NCBI GenBank assembly: GCA_910579735.1
Contig: CAJTUZ010000005.1
Span: 123,868 to 187,867, forward strand
Reading direction: 5' to 3'
DNA from: an uncultured Lachnospiraceae bacterium
GTDB lineage: Bacteria > Bacillota > Clostridia > Lachnospirales > Lachnospiraceae
DNA length: 64,000 nucleotides
Positions within the stretch are counted from its first letter, which is position 1. Each line of letters opens with the position of its first letter. Below the pieces are notes generated by a model. The model did not search any database. It was not told the origin of the DNA and was given only the letters and a program-made list of their open reading frames with translations. Positions 51,585 to 60,181 of the stretch are shown piece after piece. Position numbers and translations under genes: made by a program.

Positions 51585-53585
51585 ATGAAAAAATGGAGAA
51601 TTTTACCGAAAATGGCCCTAAAAGGTATTATGGCTAACGGCATGGTCTATTATCCCTATATCGTAGCCGGTATTTTTTCCGTATTTACCTTTTTTGTGTT
51701 TTCATCTATCAGCTATAATGATATTACGGATGTTCTGCCGTATGCTCCGTATGCGCTTGTTATTACGGAAATGGGGCGGGTGCTGCTTGGCATGATCCTG
51801 CTGCTATTCCTGTTCTATGCGGGAAGCTTCGTTATGAAGCGGCGTAAGAAAGAAGTCGGACTTTACAATCTGCTCGGACTGGAAAAAACGCATATCGGCA
51901 TGATGCTTTTATTTGAAAATATGATCCTGTATGTTGTGGTAGCGGCGGGCGGCATTCTTTTGGGAACGGTACTGGCCAAATTGATGTTTCTGATCCTTTT
52001 AAAACTGAGTTCTCTTCCCATGACGATATCGTTCACGTTTTCAGCCAGGGCTTTTTATGATACCCTGCTCTGTCTGGGTGTCATATTTTTAATAAATTTC
52101 GCGAGGCAGGTATTGGAAATAGGAAGATCGAAAGGAACCGAACTTCTTTCCGGGACGAAAAAGGGAGAGAAAGAACCGAAACTTCTGCCGGTGTGGTCTG
52201 CAGCCGGTGCGGCAGTTCTGATCCTGGGGTATAGCGCGTCGGTCAATTCGCAGGCGGATTCCATGATCCTGATCAGTTTTTTTCTGGCGGTATTTCTGGT
52301 CATTATCGGAACTTATCTTATGTTTACATCCGGAAGCGTATTATTATTAAAGATCATGAAGCGCAGTAAAAAGATGTATTACCGTAAAAATGCCTTTATT
52401 ACCATTTCCGGCATGTATTACAGGATGAAGAAAAATGCTGCGGGCCTGTCCAATATCTGCATTTTTGCAACGATGACGCTTATTACGCTGATCTGTACGT
52501 TTACGGTGTGTTTTGGTCTTGATGAGGTTGCGGCGTATGTCTATCCTTATGATGTGACGGCGGAGTTTCGTGATGACAGCCTTCCTGCCGAAGCTGTGCA
52601 AAAAGAGATTTTCGGACTGGCCGGTAAGCACGGCGTATCCATAGAGCGGATGGACATTTTTGATTCGATCACGCTGACCTGTTCAAAGGAAGAAAACCGT
52701 TTCGGATTGTTTGTTGATCAGCATGATGCCGGAAAATGCCGGGTTATCTTTATGACGCTTGATGCATACAATCAATTGACAGACGGACAGGAGTCGTTAG
52801 AGGGAGAGGATGTTTTACTGTATACGAACGGCAGGGATTTTGGTTACGATTCGCTTGATTTTATGGGTATCAGGATGGATCTTAAGAAAGAGGTGTATGT
52901 ACTGTTTCCTTATCCGAAGTTCGAATCGAACCCAAAAGGTTCCGATTATATCGTTATTGTAAAGGATGAAGCGCAAAGAGACCGGTATGTCCGGGTGTGG
53001 GCGGAGCAAAACGGCGTGGAAGATATAGATGCTTTTTTGCGAAGCGGCGGACAGAAAGCGGGCGTTTTGCTTACAGGAGAGGAAAATAAAAAAGACGCGT
53101 TTATTGAAGACTTTATGCGCCTGTGTGAAGGGAAAGAAGGGTTCGTGGCAGGGAGAAACGGACTTTACAGCAGGAGAGACCTTTATTCTATGTATGGCAG
53201 TCTTTTATTTATCGGCGTGATATTCGGTCTGATCTTTTTCATGTGTCTGCTGATCATTATGTATTATAAACAGATCTCCGAAGGCTACGAAGATCAGGCA
53301 AGTTTTACGATCATGAAAAAAGTGGGCATGAGCGATACGGAGATTAAGGGCACGATACACAGACAGATCTTCTGTGTGTTCGGGACGCCGCTTGCGGGAG
53401 CCGTACTGCATACGCTTGTCGGTATGTTTATGGTGAGGAATTTCATGGCAATCATTGACTTTTATAACGGCACGCTCATAACGGTGTGTATGATCGGTAC
53501 GATCGTACTCTTTGGCGTGATCTACAGCCTGGCCTATTTTATAACGGCAAAGACTTATTACAGGATCGTAAATCATTCCTGTTAG
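51585..53585 (+). CDS. BceB-like permease
   Basis: A 666-residue permease with about ten membrane helices and the large extracellular domain between helices 7 and 8 (about residues 325-535) typical of BceB proteins. FtsX-type helices flank it, with the cytoplasmic motif KRRKKEVGLYNLLGLEK after helix 2. The extracellular domain probably gives specificity for the peptide. With the upstream regulator, kinase and ATPase it completes a sensing and detoxification module. Confidence 0.92.
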   Translation: MKKWRILPKMALKGIMANGMVYYPYIVAGIFSVFTFFVFSSISYNDITDVLPYAPYALVITEMGRVLLGMILLLFLFYAGSFVMKRRKKEVGLYNLLGLEKTHIGMMLLFENMILYVVVAAGGILLGTVLAKLMFLILLKLSSLPMTISFTFSARAFYDTLLCLGVIFLINFARQVLEIGRSKGTELLSGTKKGEKEPKLLPVWSAAGAAVLILGYSASVNSQADSMILISFFLAVFLVIIGTYLMFTSGSVLLLKIMKRSKKMYYRKNAFITISGMYYRMKKNAAGLSNICIFATMTLITLICTFTVCFGLDEVAAYVYPYDVTAEFRDDSLPAEAVQKEIFGLAGKHGVSIERMDIFDSITLTCSKEENRFGLFVDQHDAGKCRVIFMTLDAYNQLTDGQESLEGEDVLLYTNGRDFGYDSLDFMGIRMDLKKEVYVLFPYPKFESNPKGSDYIVIVKDEAQRDRYVRVWAEQNGVEDIDAFLRSGGQKAGVLLTGEENKKDAFIEDFMRLCEGKEGFVAGRNGLYSRRDLYSMYGSLLFIGVIFGLIFFMCLLIIMYYKQISEGYEDQASFTIMKKVGMSDTEIKGTIHRQIFCVFGTPLAGAVLHTLVGMFMVRNFMAIIDFYNGTLITVCMIGTIVLFGVIYSLAYFITAKTYYRIVNHSC

Positions 53586-53589
53586 GAAC

Positions 53590-53644
53590 TTTAAGGTTAT
53601 CTTAAGGTTTGCTCAGATAAAGATTAAGATTCGGGTGTTATATT
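53590..53644 (+). promoter_or_regulatory. OmpR-type operator repeats and a -10 box
   Basis: TTTAAGGTT (53590), CTTAAGGTT (53601) and ATTAAGATT (53623) lie at 0, 11 and 33 bases, with a degenerate site at 53612, so all fall on an 11-bp lattice. TATATT at 53639 follows 7 bases after the last, with no -35, as in regulator-activated promoters. The pattern also matches the YTTAAK-N5-YTTAAK style of PmrA boxes. It begins 5 bases after the BceB stop. Confidence 0.6.
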
Positions 53645-53654
53645 GTTTGTGTCC

Positions 53655-53723
53655 GGAAGCGGCGGATGCTGCCTTGAAAACAGGCGGGAGCCGCCGCATT
53701 CTTCCTGTGTTTATGTTTTTTTT
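53655..53723 (+). terminator. Strong hairpin before the MacAB-like operon
   Basis: GGAAGCGGCGG pairs with CCGCCGCATTCTTCC around an inner CTGCC/GGCGG arm, then T-rich sequence ending in T8. It may end the Bce operon, or act as an attenuator for transcripts from the 53639 promoter. A separate TATAAT at 53791 with no good -35 lies downstream. Confidence 0.65.
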
Positions 53724-53906
53724 CAGAAATTTTATGGAAAATTTAAGAATTTGTATGAAGATATTAATATGTCTGAAACGTTATATATAGTATAATATAC
53801 GAAGGTCTGGCGGCTTATCCTGCAAAGACCGGACTGCAGCTTTTGCCGGAAGAAGGATAATTGCGGTGTTTGAGGCCGCATGTCAGAAGAAAGGAAAGGG
53901 GAATTC

Positions 53907-54638
53907 ATGAGTGCATTAGTTGAAATACGGGATATTTGTAAAATTTATAATCCCGGAGAGAACGAGGTACGGGCGTTGGATCATGTCAGTCTGACGATCG
54001 ATGAAAATGAGTTCGTTGCCATTATCGGGCAGTCCGGTTCCGGTAAGTCTACATTGATGAATATGCTGGGGTGTCTGGATGTGCCTACCAGTGGATGTTA
54101 TTATCTGCACGGTCAGGATGTTTCTCATATGAGTGACAATGAACTGTCGGACGTAAGGAACAAAGAAATAGGCTTCATTTTTCAGGGGTTTAACCTGATC
54201 GCCGGTCTGACGGCGCTTGAGAATGTAGAACTGCCGTTAATATACAGGGGAGTCGGTAAACGGGAACGGCTCAGGCTTGCGGATGCAGCGCTTGACAAAG
54301 TCGGGCTGGCGCTTCGAAAGACACATAAGCCGGCCGAGATGTCCGGCGGACAGCAGCAGCGTGTGGCAATCGCCAGAGCAATCGCGCAGGCCCCGCCCGT
54401 TATTCTCGCAGATGAACCGACCGGAAATCTTGACTCCGGTTCCACGAAAGAAATTATGGAAATACTGCGGAGCCTCCATGAAGAGGGGAGAACGGTCATA
54501 CTGATTACGCATGACAATGAGATCGCGGCACAGGCCAAGCGGGTCATTAAGATCATTGACGGTAAGATCGTGCAGGATTCGGAGAACAGCAGTTTTACAG
54601 CAGGATCCGAGAAGGAAAATACAGCACAGGAAGCATAA
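53907..54638 (+). CDS. MacB-like ABC transporter ATPase
   Basis: A 243-residue ATPase of the MacB/LolD class: Walker A GQSGSGKST, Q-loop IGFIFQGFNLI, signature MSGGQQQRVAIARAIA, Walker B VILADEPTGNLD and H-loop ITHDNEIAAQA. The ATG at 53907 is after AAAGGGG; the ATG 27 bases earlier lies before that site. It is first of three genes with adaptor and permease, forming a MacAB-type export system for peptides, drugs or toxins. Confidence 0.92.
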   Translation: MSALVEIRDICKIYNPGENEVRALDHVSLTIDENEFVAIIGQSGSGKSTLMNMLGCLDVPTSGCYYLHGQDVSHMSDNELSDVRNKEIGFIFQGFNLIAGLTALENVELPLIYRGVGKRERLRLADAALDKVGLALRKTHKPAEMSGGQQQRVAIARAIAQAPPVILADEPTGNLDSGSTKEIMEILRSLHEEGRTVILITHDNEIAAQAKRVIKIIDGKIVQDSENSSFTAGSEKENTAQEA

Positions 54639-54691
54639 ATTCACAATCGGGTAATAAATCAGCAGCGTTAGAAAGGGGCATGGTTATAGAA

Positions 54692-56131
54692 ATGAAAGAG
54701 AAGAAAGAAAAAGCAGAAAAGACGCCGATGGATAAGGCAAAAAAGAAAAAAATCATCAAAAGAGTTGTTTTTGGAGTCCTGGCAGTCGTTGTGATTGGAT
54801 TTTTTGTCATGAATTCCCTGGCAGCCAAGAACGTAACACCCATAGTACAGACGATGGAAGTGGTGCGGGGCGATGTGGAGCAGGTACTCAGTACAAGCGG
54901 TACGGTGAAAACCGAAGAAGTGAAGACTTACTTTTCGGATGTGGCGGTACAGATCGGAGATGTGAAAGTAGCGGCAGGCGATACCGTTAAAAAGGGACAG
55001 GTATTGTATACATATGACGAGACCGCGCTCGCAGATGAAAAAACCATGGCACAGCTTAAGATACAGGCAAGCGATGGCGGATATGAAAGCTCCATGATCA
55101 AAGAAAATAAATATATCAGCGAGCTTGGAGAAGCCAATATCAACCTGGGGGTGCTGGAACAGCAGATCGCCGACTGTGAGAATTATGTGAATGAACTGAA
55201 TCAGAAAATTACCGATAAACAGGATGCGCTGGCATATGAAGGCGCTCTTTTGCAGATTTCACTCCTGGACTGGTCGGATAAGCCGGATTCCGAAGAATAT
55301 ATGAATCTGCAGAAACTGATCCAGTTAAACACATATGAGCAGCAGCACAATGAGCAGATCGAAGCATGGCAGAATGAAGTAAAAGAGTATCAGGATAAGA
55401 TCACGGCCTATAAAGAATATGAAGCAGAAATGAAATCCCAGAAGAGCGCTTCGGAAAGCGCCTCTTTGGACAGCGGCAGTAAGAGCCAGTTAGCGGCTAA
55501 TACGCAGATGGAGAATATGACGGCCAATGAGACATTGGCAGCGATCGAAGGCGTGGAGAACGGCGTAACGGCGGATTTTGACGGCGTTATCACATCACTT
55601 TCCGCTGTGGAAGGCAGTACGCCGGTAGTGGGAACGGAAATGGTCAAGCTGGAAAGTACCGAGAAGGTAAAAGTGGAAATTTCGATTTCCAAGTATGATC
55701 TGGAGAAAATAGCGGTCGGACAGGAGACAGATGTTACGATTGCCGGTAATACCTATCAGGGAAAAGTAGTAAAAATTAACGGTATGGCAACGACCAATGC
55801 CAGCGGAGCGGCTGTCGTCGGCGTAGATATCCAGATAAATAATCCCGATTCCAGTATTTTCCTCGGTGTGGAAGCGAAAGTAAAGGTACATACCGCCAAA
55901 GCGGAACAGGCATTGATCGTGCCGATCGAAGTGATCAACAGCGATAAGGATGGCGATTTTGTCTATACAGTGGAAAATGGTATTTTAACAAGGAAAAATA
56001 TTGTTACGGGCATCTCTTCCGATGTTTACTGCGAGGTGAAAGAAGGTCTGACAGAAGGCGATCAGGTGGCAGGAAATGTCGGCGTAGGACTGGGAGAAGG
56101 CATGGCAGTTACGGCTGTTCCGATGCAATAG
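54692..56131 (+). CDS. MacA-like membrane-fusion adaptor protein
   Basis: A 479-residue protein: basic cytoplasmic start (EKKEKAEK...KKKKIIKRV), one membrane helix (about 32-52), lipoyl/barrel-sandwich halves (GTVKTEEVKTYFSDVAVQIGDVKVAAGDTVKKGQVLY and the later DFDGVITSLSAVEGSTPV), a long coiled-coil hairpin between them (about 135-255) and a C-terminal beta domain. In Gram-positive cells it would contact the permease extracellularly. AAAGGGGCATGGTTAT precedes the start; its ATG (54680) is in frame and could add four residues. Confidence 0.9.
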   Translation: MKEKKEKAEKTPMDKAKKKKIIKRVVFGVLAVVVIGFFVMNSLAAKNVTPIVQTMEVVRGDVEQVLSTSGTVKTEEVKTYFSDVAVQIGDVKVAAGDTVKKGQVLYTYDETALADEKTMAQLKIQASDGGYESSMIKENKYISELGEANINLGVLEQQIADCENYVNELNQKITDKQDALAYEGALLQISLLDWSDKPDSEEYMNLQKLIQLNTYEQQHNEQIEAWQNEVKEYQDKITAYKEYEAEMKSQKSASESASLDSGSKSQLAANTQMENMTANETLAAIEGVENGVTADFDGVITSLSAVEGSTPVVGTEMVKLESTEKVKVEISISKYDLEKIAVGQETDVTIAGNTYQGKVVKINGMATTNASGAAVVGVDIQINNPDSSIFLGVEAKVKVHTAKAEQALIVPIEVINSDKDGDFVYTVENGILTRKNIVTGISSDVYCEVKEGLTEGDQVAGNVGVGLGEGMAVTAVPMQ

Positions 56132-56153
56132 AAGAAGGAGAGATGCAACCAAC

Positions 56154-57374
56154 ATGGCACAGATATGGGAATACATTAAGATTGCCCTGATGAATATCAG
56201 GAGCAGCAAAGGCCGCTCAATTCTTACGATGTTAGGCATTATCATCGGTATTGCGTCTGTTATTATGATCATGGCGCTTGGAAACGGCGTAAGGGGACAG
56301 ATCAACGACGAACTGGAAAGTATCGGAAGCGGTTTGATAGAACTGTATTTGGATACGACGCTGGAGAGCACGACCATGCGTTTCTCACTGGATGATTTCG
56401 ATCTGATCATGGACAAAGTCGATCACGTTAAAGGCGTCACGCCGATTATGGGCGGCTGGGGAACGGTAGATGCGCCGAAAGGCAACTTTGAGGCAAATGC
56501 TACGGCGGGTAACGAAGGTCTGCAGTACTCTTCTTCAAACGGCGGAGCGATCATCAAGGGAAGATATTTCACAAGGGCCGAGGCGGAAGGCGGCAACAGG
56601 GTATGCGTTATTCCGGAAAGCAGTGCAGTCAGTATGTTCGGCACAACGGATGTCGTGGGATTGAGCTTTGAACTGACGCTGTATGGGATTTCGCAGGAAC
56701 TGACGATCGTCGGTATCCGTGAAGACAATGCGACAAGCTTTGTCAACGGCGGTTCCAGTTCGTATGTGAATATTGAAATGCCCCTGGCTGTTATGGGAAA
56801 TGATTATTATTTCTATATAGATGAATTCAATGCTATGCTCATTTTTGCCGAAGCCACAGAATATTGTACGGAAGTGGCACAGGCGGCGGTTAATATACTG
56901 GAAAACAAATACGATGCGCGCGGTGAAGGACAGATCCTCGTACAGAGCATTACCGACATGACCTCTCAATTTGACAGTATTTTGAGCATTTTAACACTGT
57001 TCATATCACTTGTGGCTGCGATATCATTGCTTGTCGGCGGTATCGGCGTTATGAATATCATGCTGGTGTCCGTTACCGAGCGTACAAGAGAGATCGGAAT
57101 CCGTAAAGCGCTCGGCGCCAGAACCGGTTCCATATTACTGCAGTTTTTGGCCGAGGCGGCGATCATTACGCTTTTAGGCGGTCTGATCGGGATTGTTTTT
57201 GGGATTATGGGCGGTAATCTGATCGGCTCCATCGTAGGCGTTGCCGCAAGAACACAAGTGTCCACGATCATCGGAGCAACCGTGTTTTCATCGGCAGTCG
57301 GTCTGTTTTTCGGAATTTATCCGGCCAGAAAAGCGGCAAAACTCAGTCCGATCGAGGCGCTGCGGCACGAGTAA
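56154..57374 (+). CDS. MacB-like ABC permease
   Basis: A 406-residue permease with the four-helix MacB topology: helix 1 (about 20-42, ILTMLGIIIGIASVIMIMALGNG), a periplasmic-type MacB core domain (about 45-265) and three C-terminal helices. The conserved cytoplasmic motif ITERTREIGIRKALGA is present as VTERTREIGIRKALGAR, and the end GIYPARKAAKLSPIEALRHE is typical. GAAGGAGAGATG precedes the ATG. It completes the three-gene exporter. Confidence 0.94.
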   Translation: MAQIWEYIKIALMNIRSSKGRSILTMLGIIIGIASVIMIMALGNGVRGQINDELESIGSGLIELYLDTTLESTTMRFSLDDFDLIMDKVDHVKGVTPIMGGWGTVDAPKGNFEANATAGNEGLQYSSSNGGAIIKGRYFTRAEAEGGNRVCVIPESSAVSMFGTTDVVGLSFELTLYGISQELTIVGIREDNATSFVNGGSSSYVNIEMPLAVMGNDYYFYIDEFNAMLIFAEATEYCTEVAQAAVNILENKYDARGEGQILVQSITDMTSQFDSILSILTLFISLVAAISLLVGGIGVMNIMLVSVTERTREIGIRKALGARTGSILLQFLAEAAIITLLGGLIGIVFGIMGGNLIGSIVGVAARTQVSTIIGATVFSSAVGLFFGIYPARKAAKLSPIEALRHE

Positions 57375-57410
57375 ACGAAGCGTTTCTGCGTGAGTAGACA
57401 AACTCAGGTA

Positions 57411-57438
57411 TTGCACTTTAGGCAAAATAAAGTATAAT
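57411..57438 (+). promoter_or_regulatory. Promoter of the YcxB-like gene
   Basis: TTGCAC, 16 bases, TATAAT, predicting a start near 57445, followed at once by a hairpin. Confidence 0.65.
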
Positions 57439-57451
57439 AGAGTAAGTAGAG

Positions 57452-57478
57452 AAAGCACCTGCATTGTAGGTGCTTTTC
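57452..57478 (+). terminator. Leader hairpin, terminator-like
   Basis: AAGCACCT pairs with AGGTGCTT around GCATTGT, followed by TTCC. It starts only a few bases after the predicted transcript start and 60 bases before the gene. Confidence 0.5.
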
Positions 57479-57536
57479 CTGAAAGATAAAAAGTTAGTGA
57501 AAAGAAGACAGACGAAAAAAGAGAGGCAGAATATCG

Positions 57537-58016
57537 ATGGAAATTGAGTTTGATGTCAAAATGGAATCCGGTATTTTATACGATTATATGCTGCATCATA
57601 CTTACAGCAGTTTTACCGGTATCATGGGTACAGCCGTAGGCGCGCTGCTTTTGATTGCTTTTTTTTCAGACAGACAGGTCTTGTTTCTGTTAGCGGGCGT
57701 TGTTGTGCTTGTTTATCAGCCGTGGTCGCTTTTTCTGCGCTCGAAGCAGCAGATGCTGAACAGTCCGGCATTCAAAAAGCCGTTGCACTATAAGCTCACA
57801 GAAGAGGGGATTGAAGTATCGCAGGACGAGGCTGTGGAAAACCAGAAATGGGAGAACATGTATAAAGCCGTTTCCACAAACAGAAGTATCGTCGTTTATA
57901 CATCCCGGATTAATGCCTGCATTTTTCCGAAGAAGGATCTTGGAGAGAACCGATATAAGGTGATTGAAATGATTTCCACGCATATGCCGCCGGGAAAAGT
58001 AAAGATCAGAGGCTGA
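57537..58016 (+). CDS. YcxB-like membrane protein
   Basis: A 159-residue protein with two membrane helices (about 28-47 and 50-66) and a C-terminal soluble domain. The pattern after the helices, LHYKLTEEGIEVSQDEAVENQKWENMYKAVSTNRSIVVYTSRINACIFPKKDL, fits the YcxB-like family: a beta-rich cytoplasmic domain with a W/Y-x-x-x-x-K/S strand pair and the I-P-K-R/K end. Function is unknown. tsaE follows after 73 bases. Confidence 0.75.
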   Translation: MEIEFDVKMESGILYDYMLHHTYSSFTGIMGTAVGALLLIAFFSDRQVLFLLAGVVVLVYQPWSLFLRSKQQMLNSPAFKKPLHYKLTEEGIEVSQDEAVENQKWENMYKAVSTNRSIVVYTSRINACIFPKKDLGENRYKVIEMISTHMPPGKVKIRG

Positions 58017-58089
58017 AGCGGGAACGGCAGTTAATGAAAGCATGCGGGAGCAAAAAGCATCGGCGTGAAGAGAAAAAGGGGCCTTTAAA

Positions 58090-58512
58090 ATGATATATGA
58101 AACGCACAGTGCACAGGAGACATTTGCATTAGGCAAAAAAGTCGGTGAAAACGCCGCGGCAGGTCAGGTGTATGCCTTAACAGGAGATCTCGGTGTCGGG
58201 AAAACCGTTTTTACGCAGGGACTGGCAGCGGGACTTGGTATTACGGAACCCGTAAACAGTCCTACTTTTACGATTATGCAGATTTATGAGGAAGGCAGGC
58301 TGCCTTTTTATCATTTTGACGTATACCGGATTGGAGATATTTCGGAGATGGAAGAGATCGGTTATGAGGAATTCTTTTATGGTGAAGGCGTCTGTCTGAT
58401 TGAATGGGCAGAGCTGGTCGAAGAAATATTGCCCGAAGGATGCAGACGGATCACGATTGCGAAGAATCTGGCGGAAGGTTTTGATTACCGGACAGTCGAA
58501 ATAAAAGATTAG
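58090..58512 (+). CDS. tsaE: tRNA t6A biosynthesis ATPase TsaE
   Basis: ATPase subunit of the TsaBDE complex that makes N6-threonylcarbamoyladenosine at position 37 of ANN-decoding tRNAs. It has 140 residues with Walker A GDLGVGKTVFTQG (about 32-44), SPTFTIMQIYEEG, HFDVYRIGD and LIEWAELVEEILPE, all typical. AAAAGGGGCC precedes the ATG. It is the first gene of a cluster holding tsaB and, further on, tsaD. Confidence 0.95.
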   Translation: MIYETHSAQETFALGKKVGENAAAGQVYALTGDLGVGKTVFTQGLAAGLGITEPVNSPTFTIMQIYEEGRLPFYHFDVYRIGDISEMEEIGYEEFFYGEGVCLIEWAELVEEILPEGCRRITIAKNLAEGFDYRTVEIKD

Positions 58513-58580
58513 GCGTGCGCCGGTTTTTAGATATATATGGATATAAACTTGCAGAGTGAAGAAAGGGCATGGTTATAAGG

Positions 58581-59717
58581 ATGAAACTTGTTGCGTTGGA
58601 CTCTTCGGGTCTTGTCGCTTCCGTTGCTGTCGTAGAAGATGACATATTGGCTGCGGAATATACGATCCAATATAAGAAGACGCATTCCCAGACATTGCTG
58701 CCGATGTTAAACGAGATCAGAAATATGATAGATCTTGACTTTGACAGTGTGGATGCGTTTGCAGTCGCTGCGGGTCCGGGGTCTTTTACCGGACTGCGGA
58801 TCGGTTCGGCAACAGCCAAAGGACTGGCGTTCGCCACGGGAAAACCGATTGTGGCGGTGCCCACGGTAGACGGACTTGCCTACAATTTATACGGTACGGA
58901 CAAAATCGTCTGTCCGATTATGGATGCCAGACGAAATCAGGTCTATACGGGAATTTATACCTTTGTTGAAAAGGATGGAATTTCCTGTCTGGATATTATT
59001 AAACGACAATGCGCAGTGCCTTTTGCAGAAATTGCACGGGAACTGAATGCGCTCGGCAGAGAAGTGATCTTTTTAGGAGACGGGGTACCCGTCTTCCGGG
59101 AACATATGAAAGAGCTGATGCAGGTGCCGTACCTGTTTGCACCGGCCCATATGAACAGACAGCGTGCAGCCAGTATTGCGGCGCTTGGCAGCTGTTATTT
59201 TGCCCGGGGCATGGTGGTGAGCGGCGAAGAGTATGCGCCGGAATATCTGCGTCTGTCCCAGGCGGAGCGGGAGCGGAACGAACAGATCCATATCAGGGCA
59301 ATGGAACGTGATGATGTTGCCTGTATCAGTCGTCTGGAAGAAGAAACCTTTTCCATGCCCTGGTCAGAAGACGCTTTTCTGGAAATGATCACGAAGAAGG
59401 ACGCCAGATATTATGTGGCGGAACTTGGCACAAAGATAGTCGGCGGCTGCGGTGTATTGATGATCGCGGGAGAAGGCAATATTACGAATGTCGTCGTGGA
59501 GAAAAAAGAAAGAAACCGTGGCATTGGAACAAAGATGCTGCAATATCTTATAGAAGACGGTGAGAAAAACGGCCTGCACGCCTATACGCTGGAAGTAAGG
59601 GCAAGTAATGCAGCCGCGATTCATTTATATGAAAAGCTTGGTTTTCATTCCGAGGGAATTCGTCCGAATTTCTATGAAAAACCGCCGGAGGATGCGGTGA
59701 TCATGTGGAAGAGATAG
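58581..59717 (+). CDS. TsaB-RimI fusion protein
   Basis: A 378-residue fusion. Residues 1 to about 230 are TsaB, the scaffold partner of TsaD: ALDSSGLVASVAVVEDD, HSQTLLPMLNE and AAGPGSFTGLRIG. Residues about 236-378 are a RimI-type acetyltransferase that acetylates the N-terminus of ribosomal protein S18: RAMERDDVACISRLEEETF, the acetyl-CoA motif ERNRGIGTKMLQYL and LEVRASNAAAIHLYEKLGF. Both genes are usually adjacent; here they form one frame. AAAGGGCATGGTTAT precedes the start, with an in-frame ATG at 58569. Confidence 0.94.
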   Translation: MKLVALDSSGLVASVAVVEDDILAAEYTIQYKKTHSQTLLPMLNEIRNMIDLDFDSVDAFAVAAGPGSFTGLRIGSATAKGLAFATGKPIVAVPTVDGLAYNLYGTDKIVCPIMDARRNQVYTGIYTFVEKDGISCLDIIKRQCAVPFAEIARELNALGREVIFLGDGVPVFREHMKELMQVPYLFAPAHMNRQRAASIAALGSCYFARGMVVSGEEYAPEYLRLSQAERERNEQIHIRAMERDDVACISRLEEETFSMPWSEDAFLEMITKKDARYYVAELGTKIVGGCGVLMIAGEGNITNVVVEKKERNRGIGTKMLQYLIEDGEKNGLHAYTLEVRASNAAAIHLYEKLGFHSEGIRPNFYEKPPEDAVIMWKR

Positions 59718-59760
59718 GAAGCGGATAGAATAATTACCACTGTTTTTACCTATGCGGGAT

Positions 59761-59769
59761 TGATATAAT
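59761..59769 (+). promoter_or_regulatory. Extended -10 promoter
   Basis: TGATATAAT (TG-N-TATAAT) with no clear -35, about 40 bases before the 18-codon ORF. Confidence 0.55.
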
Positions 59770-59812
59770 GTGAAGGACGGAGAATTTGTCTATATAGGTA
59801 CAGGAGGACAGT

Positions 59813-59869
59813 GTGAAAAATAAATTTTTCACACGCAAGTTTGTGCTCCCGCCCAAACTCGCAGGTTGA
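59813..59869 (+). CDS. 18-codon ORF with start inside a hairpin
   Basis: A GTG five bases after AGGAGG opens MKNKFFTRKFVLPPKLAG (first residue read from GTG), a basic peptide. The start codon lies in a perfect 11-bp inverted repeat (GTGTGAAAAAT with ATTTTTCACAC, 59811-59834), and the 3' part forms a second stem (GCAAGTTTG with CAAACTCGC, one mismatch). It is 19 bases before the next gene. It may be a leader peptide or a functional small peptide. Confidence 0.45.
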   Translation: MKNKFFTRKFVLPPKLAG

Positions 59870-59888
59870 GTAAGAATGGAGGATTAAA

Positions 59889-60149
59889 ATGAGAACTTAT
59901 CTGGATCAGAAAATAAAGAAAAAAGAAAACGAACTGACTGCAGTTACATGCAATTGCTGTAAAAAGGAATTGTTGGTAGAAAATGGCATTCTGAAAGAAG
60001 AATGCGTCTCTTTTTCCCATCTATTCGGATATTTCAGTGAAAGAGACGGCGAAAAGCACCGCTTTGACCTGTGTGAGCAGTGTTATAATAAAATGATCGC
60101 CGGCTTTCTGCTTCCGGTCGAGAAAGAGGAACGGAATGAACTGCTGTGA
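59889..60149 (+). CDS. Small protein with two cysteine pairs
   Basis: An 86-residue soluble protein with C-N-C-C near residues 21-24 and C-E-Q-C near 62-65, the spacing of a zinc-ribbon-like fold. The rest is charged and helical (KIKKKENELTAV at the start, VEKEERNELL at the end), with an acidic/aromatic centre (FSHLFGYFSERDGEKHRFDL). GGAGGAT precedes the ATG. I recall similar uncharacterised Lachnospiraceae proteins. It may be cotranscribed with the 18-codon ORF. Confidence 0.65.
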   Translation: MRTYLDQKIKKKENELTAVTCNCCKKELLVENGILKEECVSFSHLFGYFSERDGEKHRFDLCEQCYNKMIAGFLLPVEKEERNELL

Positions 60150-60181
60150 CGTAAGTCTGGTGGAAAGGTTTAGGTATTCGT

